From assembly GCA_015487515.1 (NCBI GenBank), contig WFPQ01000300.1:1-13515 (forward strand): a stretch of 13,515 bases of DNA, read 5' to 3'. The stretch's first letter is position 1; each line of letters starts with the position of its first letter. Under the pieces are notes generated by a model. It searched no databases and had not been told where the DNA came from. It saw only the letters and a program-made list of their open reading frames with translations. The translations under genes were made by a program, and so were the position numbers. This DNA is from Hyphomicrobiales bacterium (lineage in GTDB: Bacteria; Pseudomonadota; Alphaproteobacteria; Rhizobiales; Devosiaceae). Of this stretch, positions 6,530 to 13,172 are shown piece after piece.

Positions 6530-8230
6530 ATGGCGCTTCTTGAAGTAAGGGACATGCAGGTCGAGTTTCCCTCCCGCCGTGGTTCCGTGACAGCGATACG
6601 CAACGTGAATTTCGAACTGGCCTCGGGGGAAATCCTGGGCATTGTCGGAGAATCGGGAGCCGGCAAGTCTACCATTGCCAATGCCATCCTGGGTCTGCTT
6701 GAGCCACCGGGCATCATGCCCCGGGGCCGGGTATTGCTGGACGGCAAACCCATAGAAAACCTTCCCATCGAAAAGATGCGCCAAATTCGCGGCAAGCGTA
6801 TCGGGATGATTTTTCAGGATCCCCTGACATCGCTCAACCCCTTGCAGACCATTGAGCAGCAACTGGTTGAAACCATTCGCATTCACCTTGACCTTAACGA
6901 GGCCGATGCCCGGACCAGGGCAATAAACATGCTCGAACAGGTGGGTATTCCGGAACCTGAAGTGCGCATCAGGCATTATCCCCACCAGTTTTCCGGCGGC
7001 ATGCGCCAGCGGGTGGTTATTGCCCTTTCCCTTTGTGCCGAGCCGGAGGTCATTCTGGCCGATGAGCCGACCACGGCGCTTGATGTTTCCATTCAGGCCC
7101 AGATCCTGGACCTGATGCGCAGGCTGGTCCGGGAGACCGGGGTCGGCATGATAATCATTACCCATGACATGGGGGTGATTTCCGAAACCTGTGACCGGGT
7201 CATGGTCATGTATCGCGGTGACGTGGTCGAGACCGGCCCGACCAGAAAAATACTGGGCAACCCGGACCATCCTTATACCAGGAGCCTGATTTCTGCTGTT
7301 CCCCGTCCCGACAAGCGCATGGATCGCTTTCCCCTGGTCGAATATATCGAAGAGGCTCAAATTGCCCACAGGCCCCTGGACATCAGGACCCACTGGCTCG
7401 GCCAGTCAAGGGATTTCGGTGCCGCCAACAGCGAATTTCTTGTCAGTGTCAGGAACCTTGAGATGCGGTTTGTCACCGTGCGCTCCCTGTTCAGGTCGAA
7501 GCGGCGCTATCTCAGGGCCGTCGATGACGTTTCCTTTGATATCCGCAAGGGCGAGGTCTTTGGACTGGTAGGTGAATCCGGTTCCGGCAAGTCCACGGTG
7601 GCCAGAATGATTTGCGGTATCTACAGGCCGTTTGCCGGCCAGATGATTTTTGACGGCACCGATCTTACATCCCTTAAATCCCTCAGGCAGGTAAACCGCC
7701 ATCGCCGCCAGATGCAGATGATCTTTCAGGATCCGTTTTCCTCCCTGAACGGACGCATGCGGGTGGCCGACATCGTTGCCGAACCCATAAGGTTTCACAG
7801 GCTTGCCGCTTCGAATGACGAGGTGAAATCCATCGTTGCCGATTTGCTCGATCATGTGGGGCTGGGTGCGGCAGCGGGCAAAAAATTTCCCCATGAATTT
7901 TCCGGTGGTCAAAGACAGCGCATTTCCATTGCCCGGGCCCTGGCGACCCGGCCCCGGTTTCTGATTTGTGACGAGCCCACATCGGCCCTTGATGTTTCGA
8001 TTCAGGCCCAGATTCTCAATCTCCTAAAGGACCTTCAGGAGGAGCTGGCACTGACCATGCTGTTCATAAGCCATGATCTGCCGGTAATTCGCCAGATCTG
8101 TGATCGGGTCGCGGTGATGCGGGATGGCAAACTGGTTGAAATTGCCGATACGGAAACATTGTTTGAAAACCCCCGGACAAAATATTCAAAACACCTTCTG
8201 GATCTGATGCCCCGGCTTGGAGGGACCTAG
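6530..8230 (+). CDS. Fused two-domain peptide ABC transporter ATPase (DppD-DppF type)
   Basis: Cytoplasmic motor of the importer with both nucleotide-binding domains in one 566-residue chain; in E. coli these are separate proteins, DppD and DppF. Domain 1: Walker [10 protein letters not shown] (residues 40-48), signature FSGGMRQR (154-161), Walker [12 protein letters not shown] with D178/E179, and a switch His in ITHDMGV. Linker: about residues 240-300, including the oligopeptide-ATPase C-terminal motif [17 protein letters not shown]. Domain 2: Walker [10 protein letters not shown] (348-356), signature [10 protein letters not shown] (457-466), Walker [11 protein letters not shown] with D481/E482, and ISHDLPV. 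Both domains look catalytically complete. The linker lacks the cysteine cluster found in some DppD proteins. Fused forms of this kind are common in alphaproteobacteria, so this is not a sequencing artefact. ATG 6530 is preferred to TTG 6527. A terminator follows about 80 bp downstream. Confidence 0.94.
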   Translation: MALLEVRDMQVEFPSRRGSVTAIRNVNFELASGEILGIVGESGAGKSTIANAILGLLEPPGIMPRGRVLLDGKPIENLPIEKMRQIRGKRIGMIFQDPLTSLNPLQTIEQQLVETIRIHLDLNEADARTRAINMLEQVGIPEPEVRIRHYPHQFSGGMRQRVVIALSLCAEPEVILADEPTTALDVSIQAQILDLMRRLVRETGVGMIIITHDMGVISETCDRVMVMYRGDVVETGPTRKILGNPDHPYTRSLISAVPRPDKRMDRFPLVEYIEEAQIAHRPLDIRTHWLGQSRDFGAANSEFLVSVRNLEMRFVTVRSLFRSKRRYLRAVDDVSFDIRKGEVFGLVGESGSGKSTVARMICGIYRPFAGQMIFDGTDLTSLKSLRQVNRHRRQMQMIFQDPFSSLNGRMRVADIVAEPIRFHRLAASNDEVKSIVADLLDHVGLGAAAGKKFPHEFSGGQRQRISIARALATRPRFLICDEPTSALDVSIQAQILNLLKDLQEELALTMLFISHDLPVIRQICDRVAVMRDGKLVEIADTETLFENPRTKYSKHLLDLMPRLGGT

Positions 8231-8290
8231 ATCCGGGGACCTGGAGCGCTGGACCTGGAGCGCTGAACTTGGAGCGCTGGACCTGAATCG
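8223..8290. repeat. 14-bp tandem repeat overlapping the ATPase stop codon
   Basis: Five head-to-tail 14-bp units: GGACCTAGATCCGG (8223-8236, diverged, contains the TAG stop), GGACCTGGAGCGCT (8237-8250), the same again (8251-8264), GAACTTGGAGCGCT (8265-8278), and a decayed GGACCTGAATCGAA (8279-8292). Units 2 and 3 are identical, which points to recent slippage. AGCGCT is palindromic in units 2-4. No function is known. Confidence 0.75.
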
Positions 8291-8307
8291 AAGAATCTGG
8301 ATCAGGG

Positions 8308-8332
8308 AACCCGCATATGGTCCGGGTTTTTT
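8308..8332 (+). terminator. Rho-independent terminator of the importer operon
   Basis: AACCCG (8308-8313) pairs with CGGGTT (8323-8328) around a 9-nt loop and runs straight into a T tract (six T at 8327-8332). The stem is short, but position and T run fit the end of the importer operon. Confidence 0.65.
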
Positions 8333-8509
8333 CAGGGGTATGGTGTTTTGCCATTGCCTGTCGGGGGTCTCTTGTTTAACAGGGCTTTTGACTGCGCCCC
8401 GGAATTTGCGAAGCGTATGGCTTTCAAGCGGTACATGTCAGGGATATTTTTGGGATGATGGCTGGTTTTTAAGTGATTGACATTTTGATGACGGGTATTG
8501 AGAACTGAT
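8333..8509. other. Leader region of the TetR-family gene
   Basis: 177 bp between the terminator and the TetR-family start. No confident promoter, dyad or gene was seen. The sequence just before the start offers only a weak purine stretch (GAGAA, 8500-8504) as ribosome-binding site. Confidence 0.5.
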
Positions 8510-9259
8510 ATGAAATCTCCCGGCAAGATTGATGTTTCCCCGGAGGATGCCACGGAAGGTGGTGCCAGGGAAGGCAATGCAAAAGCGGGCAATGCCACTG
8601 GGGGCGGGCCCAAAGAAGGCAAATCCGCCCCCACCCGCAACCCGGAGCGCACAAGGGCCCGTCTTTTGCGTGCGGCGCGCGATGAATTTTCCCGCCATGG
8701 GCTGAGCGGGGCCCGAGTCGGGGTCATTGCCCGCAGCGCCGGGGTCAACAAGCAGCTTTTATATTATTATTTCGGAGACAAGGAAAAGCTCTATGCCCGG
8801 GTGCTGGAGGCAGCCTATGGGGAATTAAGGGTTGGCGAACAGGAGCTGGAACTTGACAGCCTGCCTCCGGCAAGGGCCATAGAGCGTTTCATAGAGTTCA
8901 ATTTTGACTACCTGGTCGAGCACCCGTATTTCGTTTCGCTGCTCAATGATGAAAATCTGCACGGGGCCCGGCACATCAGGCATTCCGAGCAGCTTCGCCA
9001 GTTGCACGAACGCCTGCGTCATATTCTTTCCGATCCCCTTGAGCGCGGCCTTGCCGAAGGAGTGTTCAGGCGTCGGGTCGATCCCATAGATCTTTATATT
9101 TCCATTGCTTCGCTTTGTTTCTTTTATCATTCCAACGCCAATACCATGTCGGTGGTTTTCCAGCGCGATCTGCTTGGCAGCGATGAACTGGCCCGGCGCC
9201 GTTCCCATATCGTTGAAATGATCATGGCCTATCTTGGAGCAGAAGCTTCTGCCCGATGA
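8510..9259 (+). CDS. TetR/AcrR-family transcriptional regulator
   Basis: A dimeric one-component DNA-binding regulator, 249 residues; most TetR proteins are 190-220. The extra length is a low-complexity, Gly/Lys/Glu-rich N-terminal tail (about residues 1-44, with GNAKAGNAT). The helix-turn-helix domain spans about residues 45-92: RTRARLLRAARDEFSRHGLSG, then VGVIARSAGVNKQLLYYYFGDKEKLYARVL, a textbook TetR_N pattern. The ligand and dimerisation domain (ARAIERFIEFNFDYLVEHPYFVSLLNDEN, then DPIDLYISIASLCFFYHSN) resembles the NicS/RutR-like C-terminal type. ATG 8510 is the first good start; a TTG at 8498 is in frame but less likely. It lies downstream of the importer operon beyond a terminator and might regulate it, or itself; the target is unknown. 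Confidence 0.92.
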   Translation: MKSPGKIDVSPEDATEGGAREGNAKAGNATGGGPKEGKSAPTRNPERTRARLLRAARDEFSRHGLSGARVGVIARSAGVNKQLLYYYFGDKEKLYARVLEAAYGELRVGEQELELDSLPPARAIERFIEFNFDYLVEHPYFVSLLNDENLHGARHIRHSEQLRQLHERLRHILSDPLERGLAEGVFRRRVDPIDLYISIASLCFFYHSNANTMSVVFQRDLLGSDELARRRSHIVEMIMAYLGAEASAR

Positions 9260-9376
9260 CACCCTTGCTATTGAAGCATTTGCCGCCCGTGTCATTGCCG
9301 CTGATCGCTTGCTTCTCCTTTAGTCATAATCCTGTTTGTTGATCATCCCGTGTGGTACCGGTCTGTCGGTAACGGA
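9260..9376. other. Convergent intergenic gap
   Basis: 117 bp between two genes that end towards each other. Only a weak TACCG/CGGTA dyad (9356-9360 with 9367-9371) was found. There is no clear bidirectional terminator. Confidence 0.5.
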
Positions 9377-10447
9377 CTACCACTCGGGATGCTGCCGCTT
9401 GATCCCTATGGCCAGGTGGGGATCGAACATTGGTGCCGATCCCATCATCACGGCCGCCGCACCTGCCCTGAAATAGGGGGCGGCATCATCGGATTCGGCA
9501 ATACCTCCGACCGCAATTATTTCAAGGGGCAGCCGTTCCCTTTCCACAATAGCCAGTGCCGACCTTACATTGTCCAGGCTAAAGGCATGAATACCCCGCC
9601 CCAGTATTCCGGACATTTCCCTTCCCCGGCCAAAGGCCGGGTTGCCCCTTTCATCGACGACCCGGCGTGAAACCCCGTTGACCATGACCACCCCGCTTGC
9701 CTTGCCCTGGACACTTTGCAACACTTCCCTGATCTGCTGGTCCTTGGCAAAGTGGCCGAGTTTCAGCAATAGGGGCAGGCCGTTTGCGTTCTTGTGCATG
9801 GCCCCGGCGATTTCCCCCGATAATTCTGCATCAAGAAATATGTCCCCCTCCGCGGTACATACGTTTGGACAGGAAAGATTGGCCTCGATCACCTGTGCCC
9901 CGGCTTCGCGGGCCATTGCAGCCAGCCTGCCAAAATCTTCGACCATTTCGGAAACGGGGGAATTTTCTCCCGGTGATGCAACCACCGAAACTATCAGCAC
10001 CTGCCCCCTGCCCAGCGCCTTGCGGGCCGTTTCAACATCTGCCATCCATTCTGCCGGGTCCTTGGAAGGCATGCCAAATGAAACGGAACTGGTTATTTTC
10101 CTGTAATCATCCGGCTGCTGGCCGAGCAGTTCCTGCGTTTCGCCAGGCTGCAGGGGATCTATCTGTTTTTCCCCCTTTACAAACACCCAGTTTGGCAGTT
10201 CCTGGCAGGGGCGATATTGGCTGCGCACGGTCTTGTAGGTCAGGATATCAAAACCCAGCCGGGAATAGGTCTTTATCCACCTCGAATTCAATAAAAGCCC
10301 GGCGGCAATCCCCAGGCGTGAATTGACCGGATGACCGAGAAAATCCTTTTGCGGGGTTTGTGGAACAGGGGGAAACTCCTTGTTGTAAACGGGCCCGTTA
10401 TCATAGTTCCAGTCAAAGGGTTTGCCGATATCATAGGTGTTCTGCAT
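9377..10447 (-). CDS. Dihydroorotate dehydrogenase-like FMN flavoprotein
   Basis: A predicted TIM-barrel, FMN-binding oxidoreductase of the dihydroorotate/dihydropyrimidine dehydrogenase superfamily, 356 residues. Supporting motifs: SRLGIAAGLLLNSRWIKTYSRLGFDILTYKT (residues 43-73, with the conserved glycines and the Lys-Thr of the FMN site), EANLSCPNV (188-196, the N-x-S-x-P-N signature), LLLKLGHF (227-233), and VMVNGVSRR. Near the C terminus are IIAVGGI (310-316) and AAAVMMGSAPMFDP, the phosphate-binding end of the barrel. There is no N-terminal membrane-anchoring extension as in class 2 pyrD enzymes, and the usual GNP-x-PR segment is replaced by RPCQELPNW. It may therefore act on a substrate other than dihydroorotate, so no pyrD symbol is given. 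ATG 10447 is chosen; an in-frame TTG lies 6 bp upstream, directly after a stop codon. It stands alone on this strand. Confidence 0.85.
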   Translation of the reverse strand: MQNTYDIGKPFDWNYDNGPVYNKEFPPVPQTPQKDFLGHPVNSRLGIAAGLLLNSRWIKTYSRLGFDILTYKTVRSQYRPCQELPNWVFVKGEKQIDPLQPGETQELLGQQPDDYRKITSSVSFGMPSKDPAEWMADVETARKALGRGQVLIVSVVASPGENSPVSEMVEDFGRLAAMAREAGAQVIEANLSCPNVCTAEGDIFLDAELSGEIAGAMHKNANGLPLLLKLGHFAKDQQIREVLQSVQGKASGVVMVNGVSRRVVDERGNPAFGRGREMSGILGRGIHAFSLDNVRSALAIVERERLPLEIIAVGGIAESDDAAPYFRAGAAAVMMGSAPMFDPHLAIGIKRQHPEW

Positions 10448-10540
10448 TTTCAATTATCCGGTTGGTTGATAGCCTCCCTGAATGTAGGGCAATTGAGTTT
10501 TTCTTGCAAGCATGGGTTTTGCCGATTTTGTCTTTGCTGC

Positions 10541-10717
10541 AACAAGCCCGCCGGCGCGAGGCCATGAACAAGCCTGCCGGCGTGAGGTCATAGGAAAGCC
10601 TGCCGGCGTGAGGTCATAGGAAAGCCTGCCGGCGTGAGGTCATAGGAAAGCCTGCCGGCGTGAGGCCATGAACAAGCCCGCCGGCGTGAGGCCATAGGAA
10701 AGCCTGTTGGTGAGGTG
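10541..10717. repeat. 26-bp tandem repeat array (6 full units and a decayed seventh)
   Basis: Units start at 10541, 10567, 10593, 10619, 10645 and 10671, each exactly 26 bp, and a broken copy runs from 10697 to about 10717. All full units share the core GCCYGCCGGCGYGAGG, with the palindrome GCCGGC inside. The flanks occur in two versions, starting AACAAGCC (units 1, 2, 6) or GGAAAGCC (units 3, 4, 5, 7). Units 3 and 4 are identical. The outer GCCT and AGGC of a unit can pair, giving each a small hairpin. The array is not coding, because 26 is not a multiple of three. It is not CRISPR, because there are no unique spacers. Confidence 0.9.
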
Positions 10718-10739
10718 CAGAGAATCCGCAAGGTCCCGC

Positions 10740-10755
10740 CTGAAAAATTTTTCAG
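10740..10755. promoter_or_regulatory. Perfect 16-bp palindrome CTGAAAAATTTTTCAG
   Basis: An uninterrupted dyad with a central A5T5 tract, expected to be intrinsically bent. It has no loop and no GC stem, so it is more like a protein-binding site than a terminator. It lies about 170 bp upstream of the kinase start. Confidence 0.45.
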
Positions 10756-10909
10756 CAAGGGCCGGAAAAACCGTTCAAAGGGTTTCTGGATAATGTCTGC
10801 CTGCTGCCGGTTATTGTGAAATGGCTGTTTTGCGCTATATGCTGGCCTGCATGCGGTTTATGCCTTATTGCCTCTCATGGGATATGGTTGTTTTCAAGAT
10901 CAGGATGTC

Positions 10910-11968
10910 ATGGTGCCCGAAAAAACTATTCTGCCGGTTCTGGATGGTCTGAACGCTGCCATTTTCATCGTTGACAGCAATCGCAGGATAACTTTTGCAA
11001 ACCGGGTCGGGCGCAAGAAGTTCGGCGCAGGTCTTGTCGGTCTTGATTTTGTGCAGATCGTTCGTGATCCGGATTGCCTCAAGGCCATTGGCAAGGTGAT
11101 AAGGGGGCGCAAGTCCCTGCGGCTGGAAATCGGTATTCAGGGAACTGTGTTGATCACCTACCGGGTCACCATTTCCCGCCTTGGTTCCAAGGCTCCCGCA
11201 AGGGACCCGGAGGCCGGCCGTGCCGTCATCAGCCTTGAAGACATATCCATGGTTCGTGAAGCCATGACCATGCGCACCGATTTCGTTGCCAATGTCAGCC
11301 ACGAGCTTCGTTCACCCCTGACCACCATTTCCGGTTTCATAGAAACTCTTAAAGGGGCGGCCAGGGATGACATCAGGGCCAGGGACAGGTTTCTTGGCAT
11401 AATGGAAGAACAGTCCCAGAGAATGGTGCGCCTGATCGATGATCTGCTTTCCCTTTCAAAGGTCCAGGCCAGCGAACACCTGCCGCCCGGGGAGCGGGTT
11501 GATATCGTGGAAATCCTGCAACGGGCCGTTGCGACCCTTGATTCCGTTGCCAGCGGCGAGAATGTTGCCATAGGCCTTGATGCCCCTGAAGATTTCAGTT
11601 CCCTGATAACAGGGGACGGGGACCAGTTGCTGCAGGTGTTTCTCAATCTTGTTGAAAACGCCATAAAGTACGGGGGGGAAGGTCAGCGGGTTGATATCAC
11701 GTTGAGCGATCAGGCCCGTATTCCCGGCATTCCCGACCCGGCAGTCGCAATCACCATAACCGACAGAGGCCCTGGAATTCCCCGCGAGCACATTCCCCGC
11801 CTTACCGAACGTTTTTACAGGGTGGACACCGGCCGTTCGCGCCAGAAGGGTGGTACCGGTCTCGGGCTGGCTATCGTCAAGCACATAGTGGCCCGTCACC
11901 GGGGGCGTTTGCAAATTCGCAACAACCGGGACAGGGGGGCAAGTTTCACGGTTTTCCTGCCGCGCTGA
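10910..11968 (+). CDS. phoR: PhoR-like PAS-domain sensor histidine kinase
   Basis: Probable phosphate-regulon sensor kinase that phosphorylates the response regulator PhoB (not in the window); the assignment rests on the kinase type and the pstS-pstC genes directly downstream. 352 residues from ATG 10910. Order: PAS-like sensor (about residues 5-115, ILPVLDGLNAAIFIVDSNRRITFANR), then HisKA with VSHELRSPLTT and the phospho-acceptor His131. The HATPase domain has the N box NLVENAIKYGG (Asn250), G1 DRGPGIP (285-291), and G2 GGTGLGLAIVKH (from 314). No membrane-spanning segment is visible, unlike E. coli PhoR. ATG 10910 is preceded by AGGA at 4 nt; in-frame alternatives are ATG 10877 and TTG 10868, neither with a ribosome-binding site, and a stop lies at 10817. 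The kinase family is certain; the PhoR role is inferred from context. Confidence 0.88.
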   Translation: MVPEKTILPVLDGLNAAIFIVDSNRRITFANRVGRKKFGAGLVGLDFVQIVRDPDCLKAIGKVIRGRKSLRLEIGIQGTVLITYRVTISRLGSKAPARDPEAGRAVISLEDISMVREAMTMRTDFVANVSHELRSPLTTISGFIETLKGAARDDIRARDRFLGIMEEQSQRMVRLIDDLLSLSKVQASEHLPPGERVDIVEILQRAVATLDSVASGENVAIGLDAPEDFSSLITGDGDQLLQVFLNLVENAIKYGGEGQRVDITLSDQARIPGIPDPAVAITITDRGPGIPREHIPRLTERFYRVDTGRSRQKGGTGLGLAIVKHIVARHRGRLQIRNNRDRGASFTVFLPR

Positions 11969-12005
11969 CCCGGGGTCTGATCCGGAGTTTCCCTTGCCCG
12001 GATTG

Positions 12006-12034
12006 CTGTCATCAAACTGTTACACAAGTAATCT
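12006..12034 (+). promoter_or_regulatory. Pho box and candidate pstS promoter
   Basis: CTGTCAT (12006-12012), CAAA, then CTGTTAC (12017-12023): two 7-bp half-sites with the 11-bp period of PhoB binding sites; the second differs from CTGTCAT at two positions. A weak -10-like TAATCT follows at 12029-12034. PhoB sites replace the -35 element, so a missing -35 is expected. This is the predicted phosphate-starvation promoter of pstS. Confidence 0.75.
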
Positions 12035-12042
12035 ACCAGCAC

Positions 12043-12065
12043 CTCCATCGGTAGAATCGATGGAG
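12043..12065 (+). promoter_or_regulatory. Hairpin burying the pstS ribosome-binding site
   Basis: CTCCATCG (12043-12050) pairs perfectly with CGATGGAG (12058-12065) around a 7-nt loop. The last four bases, GGAG, are the pstS Shine-Dalgarno, 8 nt before ATG 12074. The stem would hide the ribosome-binding site or cap the 5' end of a short leader. Confidence 0.6.
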
Positions 12066-12073
12066 AAATTCCC

Positions 12074-13135
12074 ATGTTTGAAAATGTCAGAACCAATATC
12101 ATTGCGGCAGGCATCCTGCTGTCTCTTGCCGGCATTGCCCCGGCCCAGGCCCAGCAGCAGATCCGCATTGTTGGCTCCTCGACGGTTTTTCCCTTTGCAA
12201 CTGCGGTTGCCGAAAGGTTTGGAAGAAACACTGACTTCAGGACACCGATCGTTGAAAGTACCGGCTCTGGCGGAGGGCTAAAGCTTTTTTGCAGCGGCAT
12301 CGGGCAGAATACTCCGGATATCACCAATTCATCCCGGCGCATAAAGCAGTCGGAGGTGGATCTTTGTGAAAAAAACGGGGTCGATGGGATCATCGAGCTC
12401 AAGATCGGTTTTGACGGTATTGTCCTTGGCAATTCCCTTGAAGCCCCTGCAGCCGATTTTACCCGCCGGGAAATTTTTCTGGCCCTGGCCAGGGACATTC
12501 CCACCGAGGACGGAAGCATAATCGCCAACCCTTTTTCCAACTGGAGCGATATCAATCCGGCCCTTCCCGATATTGCCATCGAGGTCATGGGCCCGCCCCC
12601 GACTTCGGGCACCCGCGATGCCTTTGTGGAACTGGTCATGGAGGAAGGGTGCAAGAGTTTTGAATGGGTAAGGGAACTCGGGAAGAACGATAAGCAGGCC
12701 TACCAGGCCCTTTGTCAGACCATTCGCGAGGACGGAGCCTATGTGGAGGCCGGGGAAAATGACAACCTCATAGTGCAAAAGCTGGTGGCCAATCCCGATG
12801 CCTACGGGATTTTCGGTTTCAGCTTCCTTGATTCCAATACCGATCTTATCAAGGGAAATTCCATTTCGGGAGTTCTGCCGGAATTCGAAAATATTGCTTC
12901 CGGTGATTATCCGGTTTCCCGCTCCCTTTATGTCTACGTCAAAAGAGCCCATTTGGACCTGGTGCCTGGCATCAGGGAGTTTCTGGCCGAATTTACCTCT
13001 GAAAACACCTGGGGGCCGGATGGCTACCTTGCCGACAAGGGCCTTATTCCCATGCCGGATGACGATCGTGACCTGTGGGCAGCCCGGGCCAGAAACCTTG
13101 AGCTTTTGCAGTTTGGACAGGATCAGGACCGGTGA
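12074..13135 (+). CDS. pstS: Phosphate ABC transporter substrate-binding protein PstS
   Basis: Periplasmic high-affinity phosphate receptor, 353 residues. A signal peptide is clear: hydrophobic core at about residues 9-22 and cleavage AQA|QQ after residue 26. The mature protein opens with IRIVGSSTVFPF (residues 31-41), the PstS signature whose Ser/Thr residues contact phosphate. Other ligand-site segments are ESTGSGGGLKLFCSG (from Glu61) and TSGTRDAF (177-184), which contributes Ser, Thr, Arg and Asp. It is the form common in alphaproteobacteria, with no lipobox Cys. Expression is predicted to be PhoB-driven through the Pho box at 12006-12023, and translation may be limited by the leader hairpin. 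pstC follows 37 bp downstream on the same strand. The family assignment is strong. Confidence 0.95.
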   Translation: MFENVRTNIIAAGILLSLAGIAPAQAQQQIRIVGSSTVFPFATAVAERFGRNTDFRTPIVESTGSGGGLKLFCSGIGQNTPDITNSSRRIKQSEVDLCEKNGVDGIIELKIGFDGIVLGNSLEAPAADFTRREIFLALARDIPTEDGSIIANPFSNWSDINPALPDIAIEVMGPPPTSGTRDAFVELVMEEGCKSFEWVRELGKNDKQAYQALCQTIREDGAYVEAGENDNLIVQKLVANPDAYGIFGFSFLDSNTDLIKGNSISGVLPEFENIASGDYPVSRSLYVYVKRAHLDLVPGIREFLAEFTSENTWGPDGYLADKGLIPMPDDDRDLWAARARNLELLQFGQDQDR

Positions 13136-13172
13136 TCTTTATGCTGGAATCAGGCGGGCGGGTTGAAATCAG

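Larger units (their letters stand above)
10448..10909. other. Divergent intergenic region between the DHODH-like gene and the kinase gene
   Basis: About 460 bp separate two divergent genes. It contains the 26-bp tandem array (10541-10717) and the 16-bp palindrome (10740-10755), both listed separately. GATAAT at 10789-10794 could be a -10 for the kinase gene, but no matching -35 is visible. On the minus strand AGGGAGG lies about 25 nt before the DHODH-like start, too far for a normal ribosome-binding site. No gene is supported. Confidence 0.65.

Noticed and set aside
9356..9371. Bidirectional terminator between the TetR and DHODH-like genes
   Set aside because: The stem is only five base pairs and no T tract lies on either side.
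10541..10717. CRISPR array
   Set aside because: Units are contiguous with no unique spacers between them, and no cas gene is nearby.
10821..10952. 43-residue mildly hydrophobic frame beginning at ATG 10821, possibly a lost membrane segment of the kinase
   Set aside because: It ends inside the PAS domain in another frame and is not strongly hydrophobic. A frameshift cannot be shown from the sequence alone, so it is only mentioned as a check.
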